Source: Pseudomonas sp. B21-015
GTDB lineage: Bacteria > Pseudomonadota > Gammaproteobacteria > Pseudomonadales > Pseudomonadaceae
Assembly: GCF_024749285.1 (NCBI RefSeq)
Contig: NZ_CP087196.1
Span: 3,720,001 to 3,784,000 of the forward strand
Direction: 5' to 3'
DNA length: 64,000 bases
The first letter of the stretch is position 1, and every line of letters starts with the position of its first letter. A program made the translations under genes and the position numbers. Below are positions 33,953 to 42,566 of this stretch, piece by piece. A model generated the notes under the pieces. The model worked only from the letters and a program-made list of their open reading frames with translations, was not told the DNA's origin and ran no database searches.

Positions 33953-34593
33953 AAAGAATCGTCACTTGCTTGCTGCTCGCGGCGTTGAGCCAAAGCGTCT
34001 GGGCGCTGGACGCAGCCGATCAGCAGCGCCTCAATGGCATTCAGCAAAGTTGGGCGCACATTCAATATGAATTGCCCGCCGAACAGCGCACTGCGGCCTT
34101 CGAAAAACTCGCGACCCAGGCCTCGGCGTTCACCCAGGAACGCCAATCCCTGGCCGAAGCGTGGATCTGGTCCGGCATTGTCACCAGCAGTTGGGCCGGA
34201 GCCCAGGGTGGCCTCGGCGCCCTGAGCAAAGCCAAGGCCGCCAAAGTCGATCTGGAGAAAGCCCTCACCATCGATCCCAAGGCCCTGCAAGGCTCGGCCT
34301 ACACCAGCCTTGCGGCGTTGTATGATCGCGTGCCCGGCTGGCCCATTGGTTTCGGCGATGCCGACAAGGCCGAACAACTGTTAAAGCAGGCTTTGCAGCT
34401 GAACCCGACCGGCATCGACAGCCTGTACTTCTGGGGCGATCATCTTTACCGTCAAAAGCGCTATGGTGAAGCCAGGGAAGCACTGCAAAAAGCCCTGCAA
34501 GCGGCACCGCGTCCTGGTCGGGAAAGCGCCGATGCCGGGCGCCGCAAAGAGATCCAGGCGTTACTGGTGGACGTGAACAAGAAACTCGACTGA
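33949..34593 (+). CDS. Exported tetratricopeptide-repeat protein
   Basis: A 214-residue protein with signal peptide MKRIVTCLLLAALSQSVWA, so probably periplasmic. TPR-like helices run from residue 25 to 205; ALTIDPKALQGSAYTSLAALYD and QALQLNPTGIDSLYFWGDHLYR are the clearest, followed by EAREALQKALQAAP. The start ATG overlaps the SDR stop (ATGA). A scaffold or adaptor role is likely, perhaps linking the pathway product or an envelope partner to the sensor kinase encoded two genes later, but this is inference. Confidence 0.78.
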   Translation: MKRIVTCLLLAALSQSVWALDAADQQRLNGIQQSWAHIQYELPAEQRTAAFEKLATQASAFTQERQSLAEAWIWSGIVTSSWAGAQGGLGALSKAKAAKVDLEKALTIDPKALQGSAYTSLAALYDRVPGWPIGFGDADKAEQLLKQALQLNPTGIDSLYFWGDHLYRQKRYGEAREALQKALQAAPRPGRESADAGRRKEIQALLVDVNKKLD

Positions 34594-34604
34594 CAGGAGT
34601 CCGT

Positions 34605-35267
34605 GTGCGCTTATTACTGATAGAGGATGACGTAGCCCTTGGCGAGGGCATTCATCAGGCCCTGGGTCGTGAGGGTTACACCGTCGACTGGCTGCAGGAC
34701 GGTAGCAACGCCTTGCATTCACTGCTCAGCGAAACGTTTGATGTGGCCGTGCTCGACCTCGGCCTGCCGCGCATGGACGGTCTGGAAGTGTTGCGCCGCT
34801 TGCGGGCCAGCGGCTCGAACCTGCCGGTACTGATCCTCACCGCCCGGGATGCCACCGAAGACCGCATCGCCGGGCTGGATGCCGGCGCCGACGATTACCT
34901 GATCAAGCCCTTCGACCTGGCCGAACTCAAGGCTCGCCTGCGGGCCTTGTTGCGCCGTAGTGCCGGTCGCGCCCAAGTGCTGATCGAACACGCCGGCATC
35001 AGACTGAACCCCGGCACCCAGCAAGTCAGTTATCAGGGTGAGCCGGTGGCGCTGACGCCCAAGGAATATCAACTGCTCCATGAATTGCTCTCGCCTCCGG
35101 GCCGGGTCATGACCCGCGATCACCTGATGCAACTGCTTTACGGCTGGAACGAAGAAGCCGAAAGCAACACCCTGGAAGTGCATATCCATCACCTGCGCAA
35201 GAAGTTCTCCACCGACCTGATCCGCACCATCCGCGGGGTGGGTTATCTGGTGGAGGAGCGTCGATGA
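34605..35267 (+). CDS. OmpR-family response regulator (PmrA/QseB type)
   Basis: A 220-residue regulator starting at GTG 34605, preceded by CAGGAGT. The receiver domain has LLIEDDVALGEG, the phosphoacceptor D51 in VAVLDLGLPRMDG, the T/S in VLILTARDA and the K in DYLIKPFDLAEL. The winged-helix effector starts near residue 125 (ALTPKEYQLLHELL, NTLEVHIHHLRKKF, IRTIRGVGYLV). It follows the TPR gene by 11 bp and overlaps the kinase gene, so it is cotranscribed with the enzymes it probably controls. Members of this branch bind CTTAA-type hexamers five bases apart, as seen at 30247-30286. Confidence 0.92.
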   Translation: MRLLLIEDDVALGEGIHQALGREGYTVDWLQDGSNALHSLLSETFDVAVLDLGLPRMDGLEVLRRLRASGSNLPVLILTARDATEDRIAGLDAGADDYLIKPFDLAELKARLRALLRRSAGRAQVLIEHAGIRLNPGTQQVSYQGEPVALTPKEYQLLHELLSPPGRVMTRDHLMQLLYGWNEEAESNTLEVHIHHLRKKFSTDLIRTIRGVGYLVEERR

Positions 35268-36682
35268 CTTCAATCCGGCGTCGCACCCTGACGCTGATCA
35301 TCGGCCTGATGCTGACAGGCCTGGCGATCATCAGCGTGTTCAACCTGCACGACAGCAATCACGAAATTGCCGAAGTCTACGACGCCCAACTGGCACAGAA
35401 CGCCCGACTGCTGCAGGGTGTGATGCGCATGCCGCTGGCCAGCAGTGAACACGCCGAACTGTATCAAGCGTTCAACAAGGCCTTGAGTGAAGCGGTGCCG
35501 AGAGTCGATGGTCATCCCTATGAAAGCAAAATTGCCTTTCAGGTGTGGAATCGAAAGGGCGAAGTGCTGGTGCACACCGCCAGTGCGCCCCCCTTCACGG
35601 CACCGCCGACGAAATCCGGTTTCAGCGATGTGGTGGATCTGCACAACCGCCATTGGCGGGTGTTCATGCTCGAAGACAAACAGAATGATCTGCGCATCTG
35701 GGTCGGTGAACGGGACGATGTGCGTGCGGACCTGGTAGACCGGATCGTGCGCCATACCCTGTGGCCCAATGTGCTGGGCAGCCTGATACTGGCGGCCATG
35801 GTCTGGCTGGCCATCGGCTGGGGGCTCAAACCCCTGGCCGATATGGCAGCAACGTTGCGGGCACGGCACAGCGGCTCTCTGGAGCCGTTGCAACTGACCC
35901 CGTTGCCCAGCGAACTGGAACCGATGCAAGCGGCGCTCAATCGCATGCTCGCGCAAATTCAAGAGGTGCTTGGCCGTGAGCGGCGCTTCATCGCCGACGC
36001 CGCCCACGAATTACGCACGCCGCTGGCCGTGTTGCGGGTGCATGCACAAAACCTGCAGGAGGCTGGCACGGAACAGGAACGTCGTGAGTCCCTCGCGTTT
36101 CTGATTGCCGGGGTCGACCGCGCCAGCCGTCTGGTCAATCAGTTGCTGACCATGGCGCGTCTCGAACCCAAGGCCGTGGCGCCGTTGCTGCACAGCATCG
36201 ACTTGAGTGAAACCGTACGCGCCAGCCTGGCCCAGCTCACACCCTGGCTACTGAGCAGGAACCTGGAACTGGCTTTCGACGCCGAAGACCGGCCTTTCAA
36301 AGTCCTCGCCGATGCCGGCGCCATCGATATCGCCCTGAATAACCTGGTCACCAACGCGGCGAATTTTTCGCCGGAGCATGGCGTCATCACCGTGCAACTG
36401 AGCCAGGACGACGGGTTCTACAACTTGAGCGTCCAGGACCAGGGGCCGGGCATCGACGAAGCGGATCGCGCACGGTTGTTCGAACGCTTTTACAGCCGTG
36501 GAAATACCGGAGGCGCGGGCTTGGGGCTGGCCATCGTCAACACCATCGCGACGCGGCTGGGTGGGCGGATTACCCTGGTCAATCCACCGGAAGGCGGGCT
36601 GCGGGCGACCCTGTCGATTCCCGCCGGCCAGAACCACAGCCCCCTGCAACGGACCACCCGAGAGCTGCCGCCCAATGGCTGA
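35264..36682 (+). CDS. Sensor histidine kinase (PmrB/QseC type)
   Basis: A 472-residue kinase whose ATG overlaps the regulator stop. A membrane helix (12-32) is followed by a periplasmic sensor of about 125 residues (NHEIAEVYDAQLAQNARLLQ onward), a second helix (about 168-188) and a HAMP-like linker. The H-box is FIADAAHELRTPLAVLRVH (His near 248). The ATPase domain has NNLVTNAANFSPEHG, QDQGPGIDEADRARLFE and GGAGLGLAIVNTIA. The sensor segment resembles the QseC/PmrB 2CSK_N domain. Its stimulus is unknown; the cotranscribed enzymes and the exported TPR protein point to a pathway-linked envelope signal. Confidence 0.91.
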   Translation: MTSIRRRTLTLIIGLMLTGLAIISVFNLHDSNHEIAEVYDAQLAQNARLLQGVMRMPLASSEHAELYQAFNKALSEAVPRVDGHPYESKIAFQVWNRKGEVLVHTASAPPFTAPPTKSGFSDVVDLHNRHWRVFMLEDKQNDLRIWVGERDDVRADLVDRIVRHTLWPNVLGSLILAAMVWLAIGWGLKPLADMAATLRARHSGSLEPLQLTPLPSELEPMQAALNRMLAQIQEVLGRERRFIADAAHELRTPLAVLRVHAQNLQEAGTEQERRESLAFLIAGVDRASRLVNQLLTMARLEPKAVAPLLHSIDLSETVRASLAQLTPWLLSRNLELAFDAEDRPFKVLADAGAIDIALNNLVTNAANFSPEHGVITVQLSQDDGFYNLSVQDQGPGIDEADRARLFERFYSRGNTGGAGLGLAIVNTIATRLGGRITLVNPPEGGLRATLSIPAGQNHSPLQRTTRELPPNG

Positions 36683-36719
36683 ATGGCCACCGAAACACAA
36701 TTCTGCTCGTGGCCGTGAA

Positions 36720-36776
36720 CAATCTGTGGCGAGGGAGCTTGCTCCCGCTGGGGCGCGAAGCGGCCCCAAAAAAGGG
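36720..36776. repeat. REP-like hairpins after the kinase gene
   Basis: Two adjacent palindromic hairpins, GGGAGCTTGCTCCC (36732-36745) and GGGGCGCGAAGCGGCCCC, followed by an A-run. They lie 50 bp past the kinase stop and may also help end the operon transcript. Confidence 0.6.
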
Positions 36777-36826
36777 ACCGCTGCACAGCCCAACGTCAGT
36801 TATCCACTCACCCCAGCAGCCCGCAC

Positions 36827-37186
36827 CTACTTGGGCAGATCAATCTTATCCAGCACCCGGTTCGCCGTGATCTCCGCCACCATGATGCTGTTTGAAATGC
36901 CCAGCAGGGCGTAGCGCGACCCACCTTCCAGATGATCCACCAACTGATGGACCATCACATCGACCGAGGCCAGCGTCTCGACCAAAAAAACCATCAGGGT
37001 TTCGTTAGTAGCCTGCGAGTTCACGGAAAATAGGGTGCTGGGCGTGCGTGCGGCGGCTTTGATGTCGGCATTCGACGGGAAGTGGAAGTTCAGAGCCCGC
37101 TCGGCGGCCTCATTGAGCTTCTTTGAATCGGGTTCGTACGGAGACACCGGATCGGTGTCCGGCGGATTGGGCGTAGGTTTGATCAT
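36827..37186 (-). CDS. DUF6124-type Pseudomonas protein
   Basis: A 119-residue protein with the typical proline-rich head MIKPTPNPPDTDPVSPYEPD, then KKLNEAAERALNFHF. The helical C-terminal half (NETLMVFLVETLASVDVMVH, then GISNSIMVAEITANRVLDK) is also characteristic. Proteins of this family are common and often multicopy in fluorescent pseudomonads; their function is not known. There is no signal peptide or membrane segment. The start ATG 37186 follows CAGGAGTTTCACC. The region upstream (37255-37407) is unusually rich in perfect hairpins and may be its structured leader. Confidence 0.82.
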   Translation of the reverse strand: MIKPTPNPPDTDPVSPYEPDSKKLNEAAERALNFHFPSNADIKAAARTPSTLFSVNSQATNETLMVFLVETLASVDVMVHQLVDHLEGGSRYALLGISNSIMVAEITANRVLDKIDLPK

Positions 37187-37254
37187 GGTGAAACTCCTGA
37201 TTGTTCATTAGGAGCTACCGACATCACTTGCAGATGATGGGTGGCAGCTATGTG

Positions 37255-37407
37255 CGGGTCTGCAAGACCGGGAAACCAGGAACCCGGCAGATCCGAAGAT
37301 CTCCCGCACAAAGCCGCCATTTCGCGGACACAAACGAGCGTCCGCTGACAGGGCTATGCGACTGGTATTCCGGCGGGCTTGCAGACCCGATCACTGATGA
37401 GCAGTGA
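37255..37407 (-). ncRNA. Multibranched structured element, candidate 5' leader of the DUF6124 gene
   Basis: A closing 12-bp perfect stem (37255-37266 CGGGTCTGCAAG with 37378-37389 CTTGCAGACCCG) encloses three perfect hairpins: CCGGG/CCCGG (37268-37287), AGATC-CGAA-GATCT (37289-37302) and GCGGAC/GTCCGC (37324-37345). Immediately outside is TCACTG-ATGAG-CAGTGA (37391-37407). As transcribed toward DUF6124 it would end about 70 nt before the ATG. Either strand could be the transcript. The remainder to 37559 shows no gene. Confidence 0.5.
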
Positions 37408-37559
37408 CAGGAATCAAGTTACCGAGCGGCCCCTAGACGCACAAGCCGGCGGATTCTGTCTTACGTGTAGGGGATGGCGCAAGGCGTTGTAGCCCTTAGG
37501 TGGTAACGGCAAGCTTCATTTAAACGATCGCGATTTTTCTTGTTTAAATTGACTGTGGG

Positions 37560-37775
37560 CTAGGTTGGCGAACTCGCCAAATAATATGCAACCAAAGCAT
37601 TAGCATGCCCATGCCCCATACCGTGTTCAGCCTTCAGCCAAGCCACCATTTCCATATGTTTCTTAGCGCTCACTGTTCCGAGCAGATCCAGCCAGTGGCT
37701 GATGGGCTGGCCATATTTTTTCTCGATTGACGGGAAGTACGACGCCGGGCCTTTCACTTTTGTATCTTCGGTCAT
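37560..37775 (-). CDS. DUF4287 domain protein
   Basis: From ATG 37775 (preceded by AAGGGAG) the 71-residue protein is one DUF4287 domain: GPASYFPSIEKKYGQPISHW, then AKKHMEMVAWLKAEHGMGHG and a final HANALVAYYLA. The in-frame extension up to 37922 has no ribosome binding site. The domain is helical and of unknown biochemical role. It is separated from the LysR gene upstream by a 32-bp-arm inverted repeat. Confidence 0.85.
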   Translation of the reverse strand: MTEDTKVKGPASYFPSIEKKYGQPISHWLDLLGTVSAKKHMEMVAWLKAEHGMGHGHANALVAYYLASSPT

Positions 37776-37914
37776 GCTGCAAGCTCCCTTGTTCGCGGCG
37801 GAGTATCGGTGGACGCTCCTTGTCTTCATCCCACGAATTGAAGGCCAGGACGGCTGCGCTGTCCAGCGGGAACAAGCTCGCAGAGCATTTGGGAAATGAA
37901 TCTGACACTCTCCC

Positions 37915-37991
37915 AAGATCAAAAGATCGCAGCCTTCGGCAGCTCCACCTATCCCTGTAGGAGCTGCCGAAGGCTGCGATCTTTTGATCTT
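37915..37991. repeat. Long perfect inverted repeat (REP-type hairpin)
   Basis: Arms of 32 bp (37915-37946 and 37960-37991) around GATCGCAGCCTTCGGCAGC with a 13-nt loop. It is the same repeat family as 48222-48284. Its right end touches the LysR stop codon and it may act as a terminator for that gene. Confidence 0.85.
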
Positions 37992-38875
37992 TATCCCATC
38001 AACAACCCCTGCTCGCGCTCACACAACTCCACCACGTAATCCCACAACACCCGCAGCCGCACGGACTTGTGCAGCTCGCGCCGCGTACTGATCCAATAAC
38101 TGCGCTGGATGCTTTCATCCGGCAGCAACGGCACCAGTTGGGGATCGGCGCTGGCCATGTAGCACGGCAGCACGGCGATCCCCAGGCCCGAGCGCGCGGC
38201 CTGTTGCTGGGCGATGACGCTGGTGCTGTGGAAGACCACCTGGGGGTTGCGACAGAAGCTGTTGAGGAACATCAGCTCCTGGCTGAACAGCAAGTCGTCG
38301 ACGTAACCGATCCACGCGTGGCGACCGAGGTCTTCGCGGCTGCGCAGGGGTGGAGAACGGTCCAGATAGGCCTGGCTGGCGTAGAGCGCCAGTCGGTAAT
38401 CGGTGAGTTTGCGGGTGACCAGCATGTCGGCGGCCGGGCGTTCCAGATGAATGCTGATCTCGGCTTCACGGTTGAGGATGCTGACGAAACGCGGCACCGC
38501 CACCAACTCCACTTCCAGTCCTGGATAGCGTTCGAACAGCCCATTCATGCGGCTGGCGAGGAACATGATGCCCAGCCCTTCCGTCACCCCGACGCGGATC
38601 TTGCCCAGCGGTGCGGTGGATTGGGTGATTTCTTCCTGAGCCAGCAGCGCGACGTTTTCCATGGCTTCGGCGTGTTTGAGCAGCGCTTCGCCGGCCGGGG
38701 TCAATTCGTAGCCTTGGGCATGCTGGACGAACAGCGCGGTGCCTAGGCTTTTTTCGATGGCTTCGATGTGCCGGGCCACGGTGGCGTGGGTCGTGTTCAA
38801 ACGGCGAGCGGCGGTCAGCAAGCGGCCGCTGCGCTGCAATTCGAGAAAAAACCGCAGGTCATTCCAGTCGAACAT
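37991..38875 (-). CDS. LysR-family regulator divergent from GMC oxidoreductase
   Basis: A 294-residue LysR protein. The HTH is FDWNDLRFFLELQRSGRLLT followed by TTHATVARHIEAIEKSLGTALF, of the subgroup with ATVARHI rather than PAVSRQI. The effector domain starts near residue 90 (GKIRVGVTEGLGIMFLAS). It is divergent from a GMC oxidoreductase and an MHS transporter, which it probably controls. The stop codon is the first base group after a long REP hairpin. Confidence 0.88.
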   Translation of the reverse strand: MFDWNDLRFFLELQRSGRLLTAARRLNTTHATVARHIEAIEKSLGTALFVQHAQGYELTPAGEALLKHAEAMENVALLAQEEITQSTAPLGKIRVGVTEGLGIMFLASRMNGLFERYPGLEVELVAVPRFVSILNREAEISIHLERPAADMLVTRKLTDYRLALYASQAYLDRSPPLRSREDLGRHAWIGYVDDLLFSQELMFLNSFCRNPQVVFHSTSVIAQQQAARSGLGIAVLPCYMASADPQLVPLLPDESIQRSYWISTRRELHKSVRLRVLWDYVVELCEREQGLLMG

Positions 38876-39008
38876 GAGCCATCCTTGACGTTATGCCGTT
38901 AACGACGCTGTTTAAAAACGCACAGCAGCTGCGCAAAAACTAACATTCTTTTAACGAAAGCTAACAACTAGGATGACCGACAACAAGAACAACAATACGA
39001 GGTCAGGG

Positions 39009-40658
39009 ATGCAGACTTCCCTTGATGAATTCGACTACATCGTGGTCGGCGCCGGGCCGGCCGGTTGTTTGCTGGCCAATCGACTGTCGGCCAACCCGCA
39101 ACACCGGGTGCTGCTGCTCGAAGCCGGCGGCCGCGACAATTACCCATGGATTCACATCCCGGTGGGCTACCTGTTCTGCATCGGCAACCCGCGCACCGAC
39201 TGGTGCTTCAAGACTGAAACGCAGCCGGGCCTGCAAGGCCGCGCCCTGAGCTACCCGCGCGGCAAGGTGCTCGGCGGCTGTTCCTCGATCAACGGCATGA
39301 TCTACATGCGTGGCCAGGCCGGCGACTACGACGGCTGGGCGGCCGAGGGCAATGCCGGCTGGAGCTGGCAAGACGTGCTGCCCCTGTTCAAACACAGTGA
39401 AAACCATTTTGCCGGCGATTCGGAATTTCACGGCGCCGCCGGCGAATGGCGGATCGAGCGGCAGCGGCTGTCGTGGCCGATCCTCGACGCTTTCCGCACG
39501 GCGGCCGAGCAAAGCGGCATCGCCAGCATTGATGACTTCAATCAGGGTGACAACGAAGGCTGCGGCTATTTCCAGGTCAATCAGAAAGCCGGGATCCGCT
39601 GGAACGCGGCCAAGGCGTTTCTCAAACCGATCCGCCAGCGCGCCAATCTGACGGTGCTGACCGATGTCGAAGTGGACCGCGTATTGCTGGAAAACGGCCG
39701 TGCCTCGGCGGTCAACGCGCGCTGGCAAGGCCAGGCGAAAACCTTCAAGGCGCGCAAGGAAATCATTTTGTGTGCCGGCTCCGTCGGTTCACCGGGCATC
39801 CTCCAGCGTTCCGGCATCGGCCCTCGCCCGCTCCTGCAAAAACTGGGCATCGGTGTTGCCCATGAGCTGCCCGGCGTGGGCGGCAACTTGCAGGACCACC
39901 TGCAACTGCGGCTGATCTACAAACTGGAAAACGCCCGCACCCTGAACCAGATCGCCGGCACGCTATTGGGCAAGATGGGCATGGGCCTGCGTTATCTGTA
40001 TGACCGCAGCGGCCCGCTGTCCATGGCCCCAAGCCAACTCGGCGCCTTCGCCCGTTCGGGACCGGAGCAGACATCGGCGAACCTCGAATACCACGTGCAA
40101 CCGTTGTCGCTTGAGCGTTTCGGCGAACCGCTACACGCCTTCCCCGCGTTCACTGCATCGGTCTGCGATCTGCGCCCGCAAAGCCGTGGCCGAATAGACA
40201 TTCGCTCCGCCGACCCGCGGGAAGCGCCGCTGATTCAGCCCAACTACCTGAGCCATCCCGAAGACTTGCGAGTGGCGGCGGACGCCATCCGCCTGACCCG
40301 CCGCATCGTCTCCGCGCCCGCCTTGCAAGCGTTCAAACCGGTCGAGTACCTGCCCGGCGACAGCTTGCAGAGCGAAGAGCAATTGCACGAAGCCGCCGCG
40401 CGGATCGGCACGACGATTTTCCACCCGGTGGGCACCTGCCGGATGGGCAACGATGCGGACGCGGTGGTCGACGCCGAGTTGCGCGTGCACGGCATCCCCG
40501 GCCTGCGCATCGCCGACGCCTCGATCATGCCGCGCATCACCTCGGGCAACACCTGCTCGCCGACGTTGATGATTGCCGAAAAAGCCGCGCAATTGATCCT
40601 CAACCCTGTTGTAAACACCAACCCTGTGGGAGCGGGCTTGCCCGCGATAGCGGTGTGA
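39009..40658 (+). CDS. GMC-family FAD oxidoreductase (choline-dehydrogenase-like)
   Basis: A 549-residue flavoenzyme from ATG 39009, preceded by GAGGTCAGGG; an ATG at 38973 would add 12 residues. The FAD dinucleotide motif is YIVVGAGPAGCLLANRLS and GMC signature 1 is PRGKVLGGCSSINGMIYMRG. Signature 2 is near GSVGSPGILQRSGIGP, and the catalytic His region is GTTIFHPVGTCRMG. It oxidises an alcohol of unknown identity. The final dozen residues (NPVGAGLPAIAV) are encoded by a REP element, so the natural C-terminus was extended by the repeat. An MHS-type transporter follows and a LysR is divergent, suggesting a small uptake-and-oxidation unit. Confidence 0.9.
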   Translation: MQTSLDEFDYIVVGAGPAGCLLANRLSANPQHRVLLLEAGGRDNYPWIHIPVGYLFCIGNPRTDWCFKTETQPGLQGRALSYPRGKVLGGCSSINGMIYMRGQAGDYDGWAAEGNAGWSWQDVLPLFKHSENHFAGDSEFHGAAGEWRIERQRLSWPILDAFRTAAEQSGIASIDDFNQGDNEGCGYFQVNQKAGIRWNAAKAFLKPIRQRANLTVLTDVEVDRVLLENGRASAVNARWQGQAKTFKARKEIILCAGSVGSPGILQRSGIGPRPLLQKLGIGVAHELPGVGGNLQDHLQLRLIYKLENARTLNQIAGTLLGKMGMGLRYLYDRSGPLSMAPSQLGAFARSGPEQTSANLEYHVQPLSLERFGEPLHAFPAFTASVCDLRPQSRGRIDIRSADPREAPLIQPNYLSHPEDLRVAADAIRLTRRIVSAPALQAFKPVEYLPGDSLQSEEQLHEAAARIGTTIFHPVGTCRMGNDADAVVDAELRVHGIPGLRIADASIMPRITSGNTCSPTLMIAEKAAQLILNPVVNTNPVGAGLPAIAV

Positions 40659-40717
40659 CATTCAACATTACTGTTGACTGAACCGCCGCCATCGCGGGCA
40701 AGCCCACTCCCACAGGG
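40622..40717. repeat. REP pair overlapping the GMC 3' end
   Basis: Inverted REP units CCCTGTGGGAGCGGGCTTGC and the mirrored GGGCAAGCCCACTCCCACAG in a 96-bp pair. The GMC stop codon lies inside the first unit. Confidence 0.88.
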
Positions 40718-40812
40718 ATTGCATTAGATTCACGGACATCGAGCATCACCCCCTACAAGGAACACGCAACACCAGTGGAACAACAAAAATAATCACTGTG
40801 AGGGATACCGAT

Positions 40813-42435
40813 ATGTCAGAACATGTTCAGTCTTTAGAAGCCGTCCGCAGCGCTGGCACCAGTCAGGAAACCCAGAAAGTCATCTTCGCCTCGTCCCTCG
40901 GGACGGTGTTCGAGTGGTACGACTTTTTCCTCTATGGCGCCCTCGCGGCGGTTATCAGCAAACAGTTCTTCGCAGGGGTCAACGACACCACGGCGTTCAT
41001 CTTCGCGCTCATGGCCTTTGCCGCCGGCTTCATTGTGCGGCCGTTCGGTGCGCTGGTGTTCGGACGGTTGGGGGACATGATCGGGCGTAAATACACGTTC
41101 CTCGCGACCATCGTCCTCATGGGCGTGGCAACGTTCTGCGTTGGCTTGCTGCCGACTTACGCGAGCATCGGCATTACCGCGCCGATCATCCTCGTGGTGC
41201 TGCGCATGCTTCAGGGCCTGGCGTTGGGCGGTGAGTACGGCGGCGCTGCCACTTACGTGGCGGAACACGCGCCGATCGGCAAACGCGGTTTCCACACCAG
41301 CTGGATTCAGTCCACCGCCACCCTCGGTCTGCTGCTGTCGCTGCTGGTGGTGCTCGGCTGTCGCTACTTCACCGGCGACCAGTTCGAAGTCTGGGGCTGG
41401 CGCATTCCGTTTCTGTTTTCGATCGTGCTGCTGGGCATCTCGACCTGGATTCGCCTGAGCCTGCACGAGTCGCCTGCGTTCGTGAAAATGAAAGAGGAAG
41501 GCAAACTCTGCAAGTCACCGCTGCGCGATTCCTTCGGCAAATGGGACAACCTTAAAGTGGTGCTGATTGCCCTGTTCAGCATCAATGCCGGGCAAGCGGT
41601 GACCTTCTACGCGGCGCAGTTCTACGTGCTGTTCTTCCTCACCCAGTTCCTGAAAATGGACCCGGCCCTGGCCAACAGTTTGCTGATTGTCAGCGTGATC
41701 ATCGGCGCGCCGTTCTTCATCTTTTTTGGCTGGCTGTCGGACAAGGTCGGGCGCAAACCGGTGCTGATGATCGGCCTGTTGCTGGCCACCGCGCTGTACT
41801 TCCCGATCTTCAAGACCCTGGCCCATTACGCCAACCCGGCCATCGACCAGGCCAGCCGCCAGGCACCGATCACTGTACTGGCCGACCCGGCCACCTGCAC
41901 GTTCCAGTTCGACCCGGTGGGCAAGGCGAAATTTGATAGCCCGTGCGACAAGGTCAAAACCTTCCTGGTCAAACAGGGCCTGCCCTACAACAGCGAAGCA
42001 GCCCCGGCCGGCAGCGCCGTGCAGGTGAGCGTCGGCGAGGTGAAAATAGACGGCTACGATGAAGCGGCCCTGCGCGGCGCAGTGACCCTGGCCGGCTATC
42101 CGTCGCAAGCCGACACCCAGCTGATCAACAAGCCGATGATCGTGGCGCTGATCGTCGCGCTGATCATCATCTCCGCCATGTGCTACGGCCCGCTGGCGGC
42201 GCTGATGGTCGAACTGTTCCCGACCCGCATCCGTTACACCTCGATGTCCCTGCCCTACCACATCGGCAACGGCTGGTTCGGTGGTTTCCTGCCGACGGTG
42301 TCGTTTGCCCTGGTGGTGTACACCGGGGATATTTTCTACGGGCTGTGGTACCCGGTGGTGATTACCGGGGTGAGCCTGGTGGTGGGGATGATGTGTTTGC
42401 GTGAGACGAAAAACGTGGACCTCGATAAAAACTGA
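40813..42435 (+). CDS. MHS-family major facilitator transporter
   Basis: A 540-residue transporter from ATG 40813, preceded by GAGGG; GTG 40798 is an alternative. The metabolite:H+ symporter signature appears as GTVFEWYDFFLYGAL, then GRLGDMIGRKYTF and GLALGGEYGGAATYVAEHAP. Unlike typical MHS proteins of about 430 residues, it carries an insertion of about 95 mostly soluble residues between late helices (around DPATCTFQFDPVGKAKF to TLAGYPSQADTQL), which may form a loop domain. The substrate is unknown; it could be the substrate or product of the upstream GMC oxidoreductase. A REP pair follows. Confidence 0.86.
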   Translation: MSEHVQSLEAVRSAGTSQETQKVIFASSLGTVFEWYDFFLYGALAAVISKQFFAGVNDTTAFIFALMAFAAGFIVRPFGALVFGRLGDMIGRKYTFLATIVLMGVATFCVGLLPTYASIGITAPIILVVLRMLQGLALGGEYGGAATYVAEHAPIGKRGFHTSWIQSTATLGLLLSLLVVLGCRYFTGDQFEVWGWRIPFLFSIVLLGISTWIRLSLHESPAFVKMKEEGKLCKSPLRDSFGKWDNLKVVLIALFSINAGQAVTFYAAQFYVLFFLTQFLKMDPALANSLLIVSVIIGAPFFIFFGWLSDKVGRKPVLMIGLLLATALYFPIFKTLAHYANPAIDQASRQAPITVLADPATCTFQFDPVGKAKFDSPCDKVKTFLVKQGLPYNSEAAPAGSAVQVSVGEVKIDGYDEAALRGAVTLAGYPSQADTQLINKPMIVALIVALIIISAMCYGPLAALMVELFPTRIRYTSMSLPYHIGNGWFGGFLPTVSFALVVYTGDIFYGLWYPVVITGVSLVVGMMCLRETKNVDLDKN

Positions 42436-42449
42436 TGTGAGTAGCGGAA

Positions 42450-42538
42450 CCTGTGGGAGCGGGTTTGCTCGCGAAGGCGGTAGCACAGTCAACATTGATG
42501 TCGCCTGACACACCGCTTTCGCGAGCAAGCCCGCAGGG
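42450..42538. repeat. REP pair between MHS transporter and DUF427 gene
   Basis: CCTGTGGGAGCGGGTTTGCT and the inverted TCGCGAGCAAGCCCGCAGG bracket the common ACAGTCAACATTGATGTCGC spacer. Confidence 0.85.
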
Positions 42539-42566
42539 ATTGCGACACCACAATGTTCTCTGCAAA

